Below are positions 47,630 to 58,680 of a DNA stretch of 64,000 bases, piece by piece. Made by a program: the position numbers and the translations under genes. The notes beneath the pieces are model-generated. The model saw nothing but the letters and a program-made list of their open reading frames with translations. It was not told the origin of the DNA and did no database searches. Source of the stretch: Dreissena polymorpha (Eukaryota > Mollusca > Bivalvia > Myida > Dreissenidae). The DNA lies in assembly GCF_020536995.1 (NCBI RefSeq), contig NC_068358.1:41585819-41649818 (forward strand). The letters are read 5' to 3'. Positions within the stretch are counted from its first letter, which is position 1, and each line of letters begins with the position of its first letter.

Positions 47630-49724
47630 TTGATAGTGAATTGTTTTTTCAGAAAAGTTGATTTTACGTTATAATATGATAATTTATCATTCAAAATGAT
47701 GTTTTCACTAATTAATATCATAGCCACACGCTAACCACCTTTGATCACAACTAAACGAACATATCAGTTTCTCTTATCAAAAGGCAGTTTAGGCGTTCTA
47801 TATCTACCTTGTGTGTTTGCAGGATTGGCCACAGGAGTGGTTGTTTCAGAGAAGCTTTTTACAGGTGTCTTTTTTGTGCACGGGAAATCTGAATTCCCGT
47901 ATTTGTTCTCATACCTTGCATGTACATAATATTAATATTCATATAATTTATATTTTCATCTAAATACAAAGGATTTAGGTCACAAAAAAGGTAAATACTT
48001 CAGTTTCCTTGAATAGAAGTTACGTCTTAATTGGCAATTATTTTGGGACAAAGTTGCCTTACAACGAAATCATCGGAGGAGTCCAAATAGAGATTTTCGA
48101 TGATGTTTAAAGGCTTTAAAATGAGGCACAGTGATTAAACACTCATAACAATTTTGACATACATTTTCGTATTATTTTGAGGCACGGTGGTTTCAGTAAC
48201 CTTACCATTGTTCATTTGGTTTTTATTATGTAGACCTATAACAAGTTTAATGATTTGTTTGTGTAAATATGGAATAGTAATTATACAACTAGAAATTGAT
48301 GGTTAACAGTGAGTATAGTTAACAGAACAAGCACACTAAAGTTTCCCCTACCCCGGTAGACAGTCCCCACACTCCAAGTTGCTCTGGCTCGAGCATGCCT
48401 TCTTCCTGTACCGGTTCACCGAGGCACAGTCGGCTGAACACTTGGTACAGTACGGTAGAAGAAACTCTAACGTGGGAATGTAGACGTAGTGGTCCTTGGG
48501 GCATTCCTGACACGGGAAGCACTCTTCATCGCCGTAAGGCCCCGTCTTAAGCTCAATCTAGAGTATATATGAATAACACGCTGTTCGTTACAAGTGTTAT
48601 TAATCATTAGTTGTCTTTGCTATGGCATTGAATAGAAAACTGCCAAAAAAATACTAGTTCAATAGGATAATGTCTTTATGTGTCAAACTATTGACCCGAT
48701 CCGTGGCATAACGACATCATATCTTTTCAAGACATATCTCTAACAGTAGCGTCACGGTCGCTGTAACATTACCATTACACAATTAAATAATTGTACGCAT
48801 ACCACTTTCCGCACATGAAACAAACAATGTATGTGGCGTTCAATAAGAGTGCCGTTAACACACCACAACCTTTCCTATCAAAACTTACGGTACCGTCATA
48901 TACGATAAATCATTTAATGTAATTCACGCTACACATATCATAGCACAGCATGGCACTTTACAGCACTGCTCAACATATATAATATCATAACATATCATAT
49001 CATATATCATATCATATAGCATAAAATACATTTCATGCAATAAATTAAACTACATATAATGCCATTTTATTACGTTCCTACTGCACAAAACAAACTACAT
49101 GATTCAATGTCAAATAATTACATAACACAGTATACCCAATGCGGCATATCATACCATATACGCCACTTTATATATATCATATATACATATCACCAAACAT
49201 TATCATAATTAATATGTTTTCATAAAATAGCACGGACCCTACTTTACGTATATCATAGTTACATACCACACATCTTTACCTACAACAAAACCAAAGCAGT
49301 AAGGTTCGACACCCACAAGCACACTTATACACGTACACAGATGGACAAACACACACACAAAGACGCACGAACGAACGAACAAGCAACTGGAAAGTAAAAT
49401 ATAACAATCCTTAAAATCCATATTGACAACATCCTGTACACGCTTGCCTCACTAAATCAATACTTTATGACTTTTAAATTTCATTATTTAAAATAATTAA
49501 AAAACGAATAAGTATTTACAAACCTAAGTTACTTTTACCTCAATATTTAAGTTCCTTGCCGTACCAGCGGAGCATGTCCGACATGGGGAACATTTGTGTT
49601 TACTTGTATTCCAGTAAGTATTTTCCCGAGCACTACATCGTGGTATAGAATTACTACTTACATCAAATGCATCAAATGGTAGTATATAAATAGTTATTAA
49701 TACTATCTTATATGATAATTCCAT
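43342..49724 (-). CDS. TNFR-superfamily receptor with death domain, six exons
   Basis: Predicted single-pass receptor for a TNF-like ligand, acting in death or NF-kB signalling through an intracellular death domain. Exons (minus strand): 49,724-49,539; 48,557-48,352; 47,914-47,808; 46,119-45,946; 44,568-44,461; 43,778-43,342. Total 1,218 nt, 405 residues. All introns are GT-AG and phases join: 0, 2, 1, 1, 1. Order: signal peptide (about 1-20), cysteine-rich domains (about 30-130), Ser/Thr-rich stalk (132-180), membrane helix (about 188-211), linker, Cys motif, death domain (about 311-391). An upstream in-frame Met at 49,742 would add six residues. The weakest point is exon 3 (poor pyrimidine tract). 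The nearest relatives would be invertebrate death-domain TNFRs; no orthology is claimed. The last residues are altered by an insertion. Confidence 0.85.
43972..44130 (+). other. Short open frame antisense to receptor intron 5, unit 2
   Basis: The plus-strand frame MHMDDSGELEYSQIKVADLS, then TDKEDTNRVLTTKIKN, aligns without gaps to 17,543-17,680. Most replacements between copies are conservative (I/V, D/E, L/V, H/R). No exon partner or promoter is evident. The end overlaps the start of a TTAA-element fragment. Confidence 0.3.
44129..44283 (+). mobile_element. Left-end fragment of the TTAA element
   Basis: TTAAAGGGACATTTTCACG, then GGTAAATTGA, GATTCGCAAACTTTCG and TGAACATTTACCATG as in the full copies. 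It breaks off near 44,283. It lies in intron 5 of the receptor gene. Confidence 0.75.
44461..44568 (-). CDS. TNFR exon 5: cytoplasmic linker
   Basis: Acceptor TCTGCAG|AA, donor CCCG|GTAATT, 108 nt, phases 2 nt in and 1 nt out. It encodes YSSLSTSEVEMDGGGKGREQ, then KLVRGELANPVSLPP. It is conserved in frame and splice sites in units 1 (19,150) and 3 (63,048), so it is real coding sequence even though no domain is recognised. Confidence 0.8.
44663..45410. repeat. Intron 4: unit block plus hairpin-repeat copy
   Basis: 44,663-44,975 matches 20,865-21,180. 45,180-45,310 is a diverged copy of the repeat at 38,920. No exon is seen. Confidence 0.6.
45416..45665. repeat. G run and imperfect GACCCATTT tandem repeats
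   Basis: A G run of about 20 bp at 45,416-45,435. From 45,485 to 45,665 there are five or six imperfect units of about 35 bp around GACCCATTT..ATAC and TTTGATAAA. Intron 4, non-coding. Confidence 0.65.
45946..46119 (-). CDS. TNFR exon 4: transmembrane segment
   Basis: The acceptor has a good pyrimidine tract (CCTCCTTGTTATCTTTGTCC, then GAAATCAG|TT). The donor is ATGG|GTATGTG. It encodes LVGSPHQGNESVGGFASLP, a strongly hydrophobic run of 24-25 residues (MALHVLIIVLAVIAVFVIAA...), then CHRYCPRKSTS, basic as expected on the cytoplasmic side. Confidence 0.85.
46426..46695. repeat. AACCCAACATAATGTTA tandem array in intron 3
   Basis: About a dozen diverged units of about 20 bp, built on CTTAACCCAACATAATGTTA. 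Directly abuts the palindromic element at 46,701. Confidence 0.75.
46701..47743. mobile_element. Long palindromic element, CAAAGGTGGTTAGCGTGTG ends
   Basis: Two arms of roughly 400 bp are inverted copies. The outer ends CAAAGGTGGTTAGCGTGTG and CACACGCTAACCACCTTTG, and inner blocks such as CGAAAACGGGGTGCATCGCT and AATGAATTTCCTTTCTGG, mirror each other. The left arm lacks the 79-bp TA run present in the right arm (47,545-47,623). No transposase. It fills most of intron 3. Confidence 0.8.
47808..47914 (-). CDS. TNFR exon 3: extracellular stalk
   Basis: Acceptor ATGCAAG|G (weak), donor CAAG|GTAGAT, 107 nt. It encodes YENKYGNSDFPCTKKTPVKS, then a Ser/Thr/Pro-rich stretch ending PANTQ. Its phases (1 nt in, 1 nt out) are exactly what exons 2 and 4 need. 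It lies just 65 bp outside the palindromic element that fills intron 3. Confidence 0.6.
48352..48557 (-). CDS. TNFR exon 2: cysteine-rich domains
   Basis: Acceptor CTCTAG|ATTGAG, donor CCGGG|GTAGGG, 206 nt. It encodes GDEECFPCQECPKDHY, then YCTKCSADCASVNRYRKKAC and NLECGDCLPG: ten cysteines in TNFR spacing, completing domain 1 and giving most of domain 2. GC content is higher than the surrounding introns. Confidence 0.85.
48558..49538. other. Receptor intron 1, no other gene
   Basis: AT-rich, with CATATCATATCATA-type low-complexity sequence at about 48,950-49,230 and a GAACGAAC run near 49,368. No exon is seen. Confidence 0.6.
49539..49724 (-). CDS. TNFR exon 1: signal peptide and start of first cysteine-rich domain
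   Basis: MELSYKIVLITIYILPFDAF is a hydrophobic leader. It is followed by RCSARENTYW and KHKCSPCRTCSAGTA, the Cys-x2-Cys-x2-Cys-type opening of a TNFR cysteine-rich domain. The donor is GAG|GTAAAAGT, phase 0. Met 49,724 was chosen because the hydrophobic core then starts at residue 6. Met 49,742 is the alternative. Confidence 0.8.
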
Positions 49725-49772
49725 TGCATATACGTGAACCAATGTATGTATTTATTGTTGATGTTATTCAAC

Positions 49773-49988
49773 GGGAGGCGGAAAACTACAACGGGCGAGG
49801 CATGGTCAGGGGTGATAACCCCCAAAAAAAGGTTAGTGTAAGGGTTAGGATTAGGGGTCGGGTTAGGGTTGGGTTTAGGCTAACCAAAACCCTAACCCGA
49901 CCCCTAACACTAACCCAAACCCTAACCCTCTAACCCCCCCTTGCGCAATACCATACCATGCCTCGCCCGTTGTAGTTTTCCGTCTCCC
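49773..49988. mobile_element. Mutator-like 216-bp element with facing telomere-like repeats
   Basis: Inverted ends GGGAGRCGGAAAACTAC then AACGGGCGAGGCATGG (about 33 bp). A 9-bp target duplication, TTATTCAAC / TTATCCAAC, fits Mutator-like elements. Between the arms a degenerate TTAGGG-type tract meets its inverse CCCTAA tract, so nearly the whole element can fold. It sits 49 bp upstream of the receptor start codon. Confidence 0.8.
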
Positions 49989-49997
49989 TTATCCAAC

Positions 49998-50640
49998 ACA
50001 TAAACACGTGCAGCGCGAGTAACGTACAGCTTCAAACTAATCTTGAAAGCAGACGGCACTTATTTTATTGCACTCTGTGACGTAGAAATCCGTGTTCTAG
50101 GATTGGCGGGTACCCAATCTAGTATGTTTTATGATATTCTCGAAGTGAGTGTAATACATTAACATCTTTTTTAACGTTTAACCTTTCCTCATATTTTAAA
50201 CAATATACTATCTATAATTCGAAACAAAACAACTACAGGTAATAATGTTTACTACATTGCTGAGTTTACGGTATACTTGGTTTAACATTAGGGTTGAAAT
50301 TTAAACCCAATGGTAAATATTTCGCATATCGTTCAGCTGGTTGATACAAGCCGTGCGTGGGAACCCGGGCGTGGGAACTTTAAGTGCATTACTTTATGAA
50401 GCGTTATTGAAGGAGAAATGCCGTTTTTTTTTAAGCCCCTAAAGCACTCTATTTATGGAATTTTGAAATATAAAAACGATTACAAGAAAGTCGCGAATTT
50501 TCAGACATTCAGATTAACTCACAATTTTCATTCAAATCGGAAGTGACGTAAATTTCACACGGTAATGCTCTCACTTACACAACCGGCATTTAAGGGATTC
50601 GAATGTGATATTTCTCGCAACTTCGAGAAAAAACACAGCA
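49998..50640. other. No gene recognised; possible receptor promoter region
   Basis: Upstream of the TNFR start. I see no convincing TATA box, initiator or further exon. Confidence 0.35.
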
Positions 50641-50927
50641 CGCATCACTTGCCAAAGGCTGAGCTTAGTTTTCAGTTAATGGATGCCCTGCTGGTCACTT
50701 TTCTTCTGTTGGTGTTTTGTTTTTGTATTGTAGTAATTCTATGAAATATGCTTCATTTACAATGTTACTTTTACATATCGCGGTCAATATAAGAAAATGG
50801 CAAATTGTTAATATGCTATTGAATGCCTCTCTCGCATTAAGCGGACCTTAGCCGGTCTGTTACATAGATAAAGGTCAAACATTGTGCGAGATACAATAAG
50901 AGACTTAAAGTATCTCGTCCTTTGCAC
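50640..50927. repeat. Unit 3 start, matching 7,860-8,270
   Basis: GCCAAAGGCTGAGCTTA, TTTTTGTATTGTAGTAATTCT, GAAATATGCTTCATTTACAA and AACATTGTGCGAGATAC blocks occur in the same order as in unit 1. Confidence 0.65.
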
Positions 50928-52391
50928 GGCCGTTAATCACGGGCGCCACCTATTTTTTGCAATGCATTAATAAATGAGCAAATTCTATTTCCGAGGTGGC
51001 GCTTAGGGCCGGATGTCTTCAAATTTCACGGATAATTCAGTATGTTTTATATGTTTTTCAAACATATTTCGTAATGTTTAAACAAGAAATGTGTTTGTCA
51101 GAAACACTATGTCCCTTTCTGCGCCGCTTTGACATTTTTTTTACCTTTGACCTTGAAGGATGACCTTGACCTTCTACCACTCAAAATGTGCAGCTCCATG
51201 AGATACACATGCATGCCAAATATGAAGTTGCTATCTTTAATATTGCACAAGTTATGGCAAATGTTAAAGTTTGACCAAACCAACAGACCAACAGACAGGG
51301 CAAAAACAATATGTCCCCCACTATAGTGGTGGGGGACATAAACATCGGGCGATTTAGTGCGATTTAGCGACGATGTATTCATCCACAAATGTACATAAGC
51401 ATACAACCACAAGCCATTTGGAAACTTTATGACCTTTACAAGTTGCAACATGGTTGAGTATTTGAAAGTAAATCAATGTAGTGTGCCTGTGTGACGATCA
51501 AAATTCCAACCGATGAATTCGCGAACGACATCAAACGATTGCGTTCAACATATACTAATTCCTGTATGCACATACATAATGACATCTTGCAGATCTATTA
51601 GACAATTTTTAATGTTTATGCCCCCGGATCAAATGATCGGGGTTATATTGTTTTTGGCCTGTCTGTCTGTCAGTCAGTCATTCATTGTATGTGTGTGTTG
51701 CAAAACTTTAACCTTGGCCATTTTGAGTAGTGAAAGGTCAAGGTCATCCTTCACGGTCAAATTTCAAAGATATGGCTTCAAAGCGGCGCAATAGGGTACA
51801 TTGAGTTTCTGACAAACACATCTCTTGTTACAAAAGAGATGGAGCCAATGCCAAGGAGGTAGCGATAAGAAAAGGAGGTGGCACCAATGCACATATATAG
51901 CTTTTTTTAAGTGATATATTTTATGTTATTGTTTCTGTTATGTTTACATGACTAACATTTATATTTGTAAGTTGACTACTTGATGAAATTTGAGTCGCGT
52001 GCGTTTTTAATTAAAAAATGTAGTTTTCAAATAATGTCTTTATGGATTTAAACGTTCTTCTTTGTAAGATAAGAACATGTACATGTATTATACAAAAACG
52101 TTCATGGAAAAAGACCGAGCTATCTTCATTATTTTGCAGTTGATAATGGGAAAACAACATAATTATATGAGCCTAATAAAGACTCGTTGACCTTGGCCTT
52201 TTTGTATTACATTGCCCGATTTTAAAAATAATGTGATATATGCTGGAAAAATACATGTAAACCCTAATCACCCTGTAAAATTATCCATGAAATTTCAAAA
52301 CAAACGGGCCTGAGCGTCACCTCGAAAGTTGCTATGGCTCATTTATTAATGCATCTCAAAACAGAGGTGGCGCCCGTGATTAACGGCCGTG
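50928..52391. mobile_element. Inverted-repeat element, ACGGCCGTTAATCACGGGC ends
   Basis: The outer 26 bp are perfect inverted copies (ACGGCCGTTAATCACGG... / ...CCGTGATTAACGGCCGT). Matching subterminal blocks (AATGCATTAATAAATGAGC / GCTCATTTATTAATGCAT) follow. Unit 1 lacks it at the equivalent GTCCCTTGC|CTAAC junction. It contains another element at 51,081-51,830. No transposase is recognised. Confidence 0.75.
51081..51830. mobile_element. Nested inverted-repeat element, AACAAGARATGTGTTTGTC ends
   Basis: Inverted ends AACAAGAAATGTGTTTGTCA and TGACAAACACATCTCTTGTT, with matching inner blocks (TGCGCCGCTTTGA / TCAAAGCGGCGCA; GACCTTGAAGGATGACCTTG / AAGGTCAAGGTCATCCTTC). A GTCCCCCACTATAGTGGTGG hairpin lies at 51,313-51,338. 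The short open frames here are by-products. Confidence 0.75.
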
Positions 52392-52439
52392 ACATAGATC
52401 AACATGCACGTATGCTGTAGTATAGGATTTTTTTTAAAA

Positions 52440-55400
52440 TGAAAACTACAACATAAGAAATTCGATATTTGACAGAAACGACTACATCAGCAAACTTGAC
52501 TGCTTGTTTGACTACAGCCTTTAATCGCGAATACGGGCACTTATGAATGATGGTTATCGCGTCTAAACATCTTTAATGGCATAATACCGCTTTCTCTCAC
52601 GACTCGAGCGTAACGCCGTAAACAACATTCCAGTGAAAGATTTTCATGGTGTGGTATTATATTTTCATTACAAATTAAACACGTGGTAAATTGCTGGAAA
52701 TGCTGACACAATCATTAAGTAACATTTAAATGGATAATTTTCAATAAAAATGTTTTTAATCGTATTTACAAATGCACATGTGCAAATAAATCCGTAGATC
52801 ATAACGTCATATGTTTACCGAGAAGGTCTTATGTAATAAGTTTTATAAAACAAGTTGGCGTTACAACTCGTTCCCTTAAGATAAGTATTTTCTTCTAACA
52901 AGGAAATTGTATTATTAGACTCGATGAGGTATTCAGAGATTTGTTTAAAGTTAACTACCATTGCAAAATTTCTCGTCTTCTATAACTCTTCATAAAGTTT
53001 ATGCAGATGAGCAGATATGAATAAAAACAGAATAATTTGCAAATAATCATTGTGCTGATGTGAGTCGGATATTCGTGTCAGATAACCAATGTATGTATAC
53101 AGGAAAGTGTAGGGTTTCCCCCCGCAAAGATCAGCTGATTCTCTGTAAAGTGCACAGATACGCACAAGCCTTGAAATTCGGTCACGTCAGACGTGGCCTT
53201 CTGCAAATGTCAATCTTGTAAGCTTAATAACTGCAAATAGGCAGTTTCAAAAGCTTTTAAGTGTAAAGTTTTGACATTATATTAATGTTTGAACAAGACA
53301 GTGATGCAAAATTACATGATAAACAAGACGCGTTAAAAAAACAGGTATCAAACAACTGTTGCAACTTTTGTTAAAAGTCTGACGCAACAGCTACTATTGC
53401 TTGTTATAATAAATAATCATCTTTGCGTGTGGATAAATCGATTAGCCGGTGTTGAAATCATAGTACTTCCTTAGCGTATGTAAATATTTGAGAGGTGTCC
53501 ATGTTTACGGGTTACGTGAAAGCAAGTACGAGCGTCTACTGTATGGGGTGTCTGCGGGAGTAAGATAACGGAAGAATTATAAAAAATGTAAAGCTGTATG
53601 CTGTAATATTTAATTTCATACTTATATAATTTACTCTTATCTAACTCATTTTATTTTAAATCATAGACATTTTGAAATTACTTGATATACACTATTGAAT
53701 CAAATGTTAAATGTTATTTTGTTCCATGTTTAAACTTTTCATTTTAAATGCTACTCGGTTCAAATTAGAAAGAGAGATAATCTACACCTCTGTTTACGCT
53801 CGTGTATGTAACAAAATGATTACTGACTGGAATAGTTTTGAAGTGCTATTTAAATACATTAGTCATTGTAACAGTTTCCCATATGTATTCAATATCCGGC
53901 AGTGTCCTCATTCGTATTTATTTTTAAAAAGAATGTCGTTTAAAATAGAAAGCGTTACCTTTATAAATATGATCAGACAGTTGATTTAAGCACTAGTTAA
54001 TCTGACCGAAATATCGCTCAAAGTGTATCCGAAAACTAGAGTGATTTGTCATTGTTTAGAAGTCTGACGCAACGCTTGTAAACAAAATACCTCTACTGAT
54101 GTTTAAAAAGAAAGAACACACGGTCATGTTCCCATTACCAGAAGACACTATTATTGCTATTGTTGGTTAAGAACTAAAATTGCCAACTTATAATAAAAGC
54201 GAGAATATAAAAATAAACCACAGTTTAATATGTTACTTGATCTTGTATTCTTCAGCTAAAAAACGGGCAATGCTGTGAAAGTAGCGACGAGTTCCTACAT
54301 GATCATGTAACAGTTTCGTCGTGACGTACTTGTAATAAGTAAACATTGTAAGCATACATAAAGGCACGCATTTAAAACGTTCAAGTTTGATGAATCATTG
54401 TGCAGGTACTTCCCCATGTTTAAGCTTACATGTTTAAATAAGGACATTTTTTATTATTGTACTACCTCTGCATGCTTTATTTCGAAATTTGTTATCGTCT
54501 CGAAGTTTTAAAAGACAAACACTGTGCACTTGATGCTAAGACAACAGACACATTTCTTGTAAGAAATACGCCATTCCGTTTACTAAACACATCCCGTCTA
54601 TAAATGTCTACTTATGTTTGGTAAAATTTTGAGTTGAATATTTCTTTGAAGGAAACATTTTTGGTATGGCAGCTGAGTTTTGAAACAATGCCGATTGAGC
54701 CAATCTGATCGAACATCTTGATGTTTTTAAATTGTTCTGACAGTCATATGCATGCGCATTGCGAATATGTCGATTTACGTCGAACGGCAGTTTTGAAAAG
54801 AAAAGCTGGGTTTAACAAACATGACAACAGAACTATCAAGGTCCATGATATTTGATAGGAATTAAGAAATCGCCGCAGGTCCAAATTTGGGCGTTTAGCA
54901 TAACAATAATCACGTTTGAGTTACAAGTTATGGACTTGTGGTCCTTCGTATTGTTTTGGTCACCATGTTGGATTTCTGTGTGAGATAATAACCTGTGTTT
55001 TCTGCTCCCCGAAACCTAGGTATGGACATCCAAATCATCACGTTTGATTGGATAGTTATATAGAACGATCATATATAAATTTTGCGGTAATCTTGAGAAA
55101 AAAAAACTTTTCGGAGGTTCGATTTTGGTAAAATTTTGTTATGAAGTATCTCCGAACATACGTGAATCAGTTCAAATACGTTTTGTAGCAATTTTTGGTG
55201 GTAGCTAGGGTATTTTTCATATAGTGATTCGAATAGTAATGGGTATTGGGTATTTGTAATTCAATACTGAGCAAATGCCCAATGCACAGCTTGGCAGATA
55301 GACAGTAATACGAGATTTATACATAAATTATATATTATATGTAAACATTATATATTATACATATGCATGCATACGCCATGTTTATAATATGACTTAAAAA

Positions 55401-55880
55401 CAACTATGTTATTTATAAAATGCTTCCAGCAGGCACGTATATTATTGTATACAACATTACTTTTTGATTGTTTTTTACAGCGAAAAAATAAAATGGTTAA
55501 AACCTTGCTTGATTTCACAAGAGCAAAATTTATATTAAAAAATGCTCACTTGATTGTGCTTGCACATCCTTCATTAAAATGTTCATTAATTCCATAGACT
55601 ATAGCATTTAAAAAGTCAGAAAATGTGATATCTTGGCTTTTCATATTCATCATTTATTATATCGAGGACACAAATGATCAGCCCATATCAATCAAATTCA
55701 ACACTACACTTGATATTTGAATCTCTTTGGAGGAGATGTACTGACTCAGTACACATTACCTCATCATTATGTTACTGTTCTATACTTATTATATTGAATA
55801 TGCTTGGTTAAGATATTATACAAATGCAGCGAATAAAACAGGGTCGCATATGTTAAGGCTGGCCGCTGACTAAACAAGGA
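52440..55880. repeat. Unit 3, segment matching copies A and B of unit 2
   Basis: 52,440-52,890 matches 26,350-26,720. 53,035-54,590 matches 27,950-29,580. 54,597-55,880 matches both 29,585-30,330 and 33,906-35,200. No coding region is supported; open frames at 53,711 and 55,406 lack family patterns. Confidence 0.75.
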
Positions 55881-56043
55881 TGTGCAAGAAATTGTTGTTG
55901 TTTTTTCTTGGAATTTGATGAAATTCTGATAATAATACTGCACACCTTTACACTTTTTATATCAGGATGATAAAACACATGCAACAAAACGATCGGTTAA
56001 ATACTAAGTATATGGCGTATGCACTATAGCCGTAATGACTGCA

Positions 56044-56430
56044 TTCAAAGGTGGTTAGCGTGTTGCTATGATAATAATTAGTAAAACATCATTTTGAATG
56101 AAAAACAATCAAATTATAACGAAAAATCAACATCTTTGAAAAACAATTTCACTATCAAATATACATGGCAAGGTATTCAACTCAAAGTGACACGAAAACA
56201 GGGCACATCGCTTTAAATAGCCATTACTTCATCAATTTTGCAGCGGTGTCCACGAACTCGGTCTTATTACACGCAGAAAAAAATGAATTTCCTTTCTGGA
56301 AATGTACACATCTTGCATTATTTTTACAAATTCGTCGATCTGACTCAATCCAAGACTGAAATAAGACCGATTTCATGGAAATCGCTGCACAATTGATGAA
56401 GTAATGGCTATTCAAAGCGATGAGATCTGA
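56044..56430. mobile_element. Palindromic CAAAGGTGGTTAGCG element, short form, unit 3
   Basis: Orthologous to 35,330-35,735: same ends, same inverted inner blocks (CATCGCTTTAAATAGCCATT / AATGGCTATTCAAAGCGATG) and the same flanks. Confidence 0.65.
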
Positions 56431-56988
56431 TTGGTTTAGAGCGACATATTCAACCTAGACTTCCTTTCAACGATGACTACCATAAAAGCAGAAAGTGTTA
56501 TCCCTGATTGGCTTGTGCGGACTGAACAGGCTATTCTGGGAGGATGTGATACGCACATGGATTAAGCCCGGATTTCACAGAATCCGCTTATATGAAAAGG
56601 CCACACTCTATCAATACCAGTTTTATTAACAAAAACCATTATAATGCAACATTACCAATGCTACGAAAAGAATGAGTTATCCGGTTCGGATAATAATGCC
56701 TACGCAATTTCATGGCACGACACTTGCATCAGTAGAAACTCATGCATTCTTCTTTATAGACGTAATTAAGAGTAACATATTTGTACAAACTTCAAGTTTA
56801 TTAAAGTCTATATGCGTGCTGATAGCATCACTACAGATGTTTATTACCGTCGAGTGAAAACACTACACTGATGAGTCATGCTACAAATAAATATGAACAT
56901 CGATCTACGTATTGAATTAATGATTTCGCAATATGTGTCTGAACAGTCTTGTTAACAGACAGAGAAATGTCGCAAAACAGTATCAGCG

Positions 56989-57098
<110 letters not shown>

Positions 57099-57250
57099 TA
57101 TCTGATGACAAGTGAGTCACTGCCGATAGTCGAACGCACACTGTTGCACCGTTGCGCTATCAGTATCCGTAATTAGTAAGTATAGTTATGAAAACGTGTG
57201 TTGATACAAGTTGCACAATGAATATGAACGTGTCCTCCTTAAACTACAGA

Positions 57251-57438
57251 GCTGAATTGTACATAGTGATACATACAACTTATACAGAGATGCATCGTAC
57301 ATAGTGATACATACAACTTATACAGAGCTGAATTGTACATAGTGATACATACAACTTATACAGAGCTGAATTGTACATAGTGATACATACAACTTATACA
57401 AAGCTGAATTGTACATAGTGATACATACAACTTATGGT
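57251..57438. repeat. 38-bp tandem repeat, five copies
   Basis: The unit GCTGAATTGTACATAGTGA plus TACATACAACTTATACAGA recurs every 38 bp from 57,251. Copy B of unit 2 has a single diverged unit near 36,430, so this is a recent local expansion. Confidence 0.9.
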
Positions 57439-58014
57439 TTAACGTGAGCTTTTATATGAAAGACAAATCTTTTTACAGTAATTATAATGCTTATCATTTG
57501 GAAAAAATAAGCTGGCTGAAATGTGATCTTTTTATATGAGGTTTTGCACTACACCACAAACATTTCAAATGCAGGTCAGTTATGTACCAGGGTAAATAAA
57601 ACTTAAGTCCAGTGAAGCTACGTTGTTATTCATGCACAAATGTTTGCAAAATAACTTTGCCTTGCAAAGTTGATTTATTAATCTCTTTTTTTCTAAACAT
57701 GTAACTAGCGCATACTGTTAGGAGCCTCTCTTTAAAGGTCGATGTTTTTTAATAGCTGAACTGCATAGGGTACATGAAGCACTGTGTTATATACATCTAC
57801 AGATAATACCATATTTTATTATTATTTAAATTCGGTTAAACGTCATACGGACAACCCCCTATTAGAATGTACTGCTTGTATTGTGAATACAAGTCTATAC
57901 AAACGAGTTGCGTTAATTGCTCACCGTTTTTAGATAACGTCAGAAAAATAAACACGCAATCATATTGCGAAGGTCACCAGACGTACGTACAGTGAGTAAA
58001 CATTCCGTAAAGCG

Positions 58015-58680
58015 GGTTCCCATTGCCGATCAGATCAACTCGATCAAGCCCGACCAAGCGGTCGGGTACTGGTCTGGTTCGGTCGGCATGAGTGGTCGGA
58101 GGTGGATCGAGAAGAGCTCGGGAAGTGGTCGTTAATTAGTCTAGTAGAAGATCGAGTTGATCGTGAAGCAATCTTGTGCCGATCGGATTGACATCTTTTA
58201 CACGATCTGTACCCGATCCGCTCGACCTCTACCAGAGTTATTTTAGATCGCAACACGATCCACTCGACCTCTATTCGATGTGATGTACAAACTTACTAGA
58301 CTGCTTCCCGGCGGCTAATCGATCGTACACGATCACTTCTCGATTGCTATTCGACCATACACGAGCCCTGTACCCGATCCGCTCGACCTCTTCCCGAGTT
58401 ATTTTAGATCGCTTTGTTAGACTGTAGTACGACCATCACGATCTGGTCGTGTGAAGATCTGGTGGCGATCGAGCTGATATCCACTTGGTCGAGCTGGGAT
58501 CGTATAAGGCTCGCGTATAGGTCGAGATGATCGAGCAGAAATCGGAAAGATGGTTGAATGGACGTCGTGAATGAGTCGTGTGGGGTCGTGTGTACCCTTT
58601 TTAGTCGAGTTTGGTCGGGTTTGGTCGGGAAATTTTGGTTTCGTTCGCCACCAGATTTTCACACGACCAGATCCCGATTT
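58015..58680. repeat. Dense GATCG / CTCGAC motif array
   Basis: Begins near GGTTCCCATTGCCGATC and contains several dozen scattered copies of GATC, CTCGACC, GGTCGAG and CCCGATCC-like motifs in both orientations. It ends inside the 3' part of the MADF gene. It is much more GC-rich than its surroundings. It looks like the end region of the element carrying that gene. Confidence 0.65.

Noticed and set aside
49800-49930. Interstitial telomere or chromosome-end remnant
   Set aside because: The tracts are degenerate, face each other and sit between inverted arms with a 9-bp target duplication, so a small transposable element explains them better.
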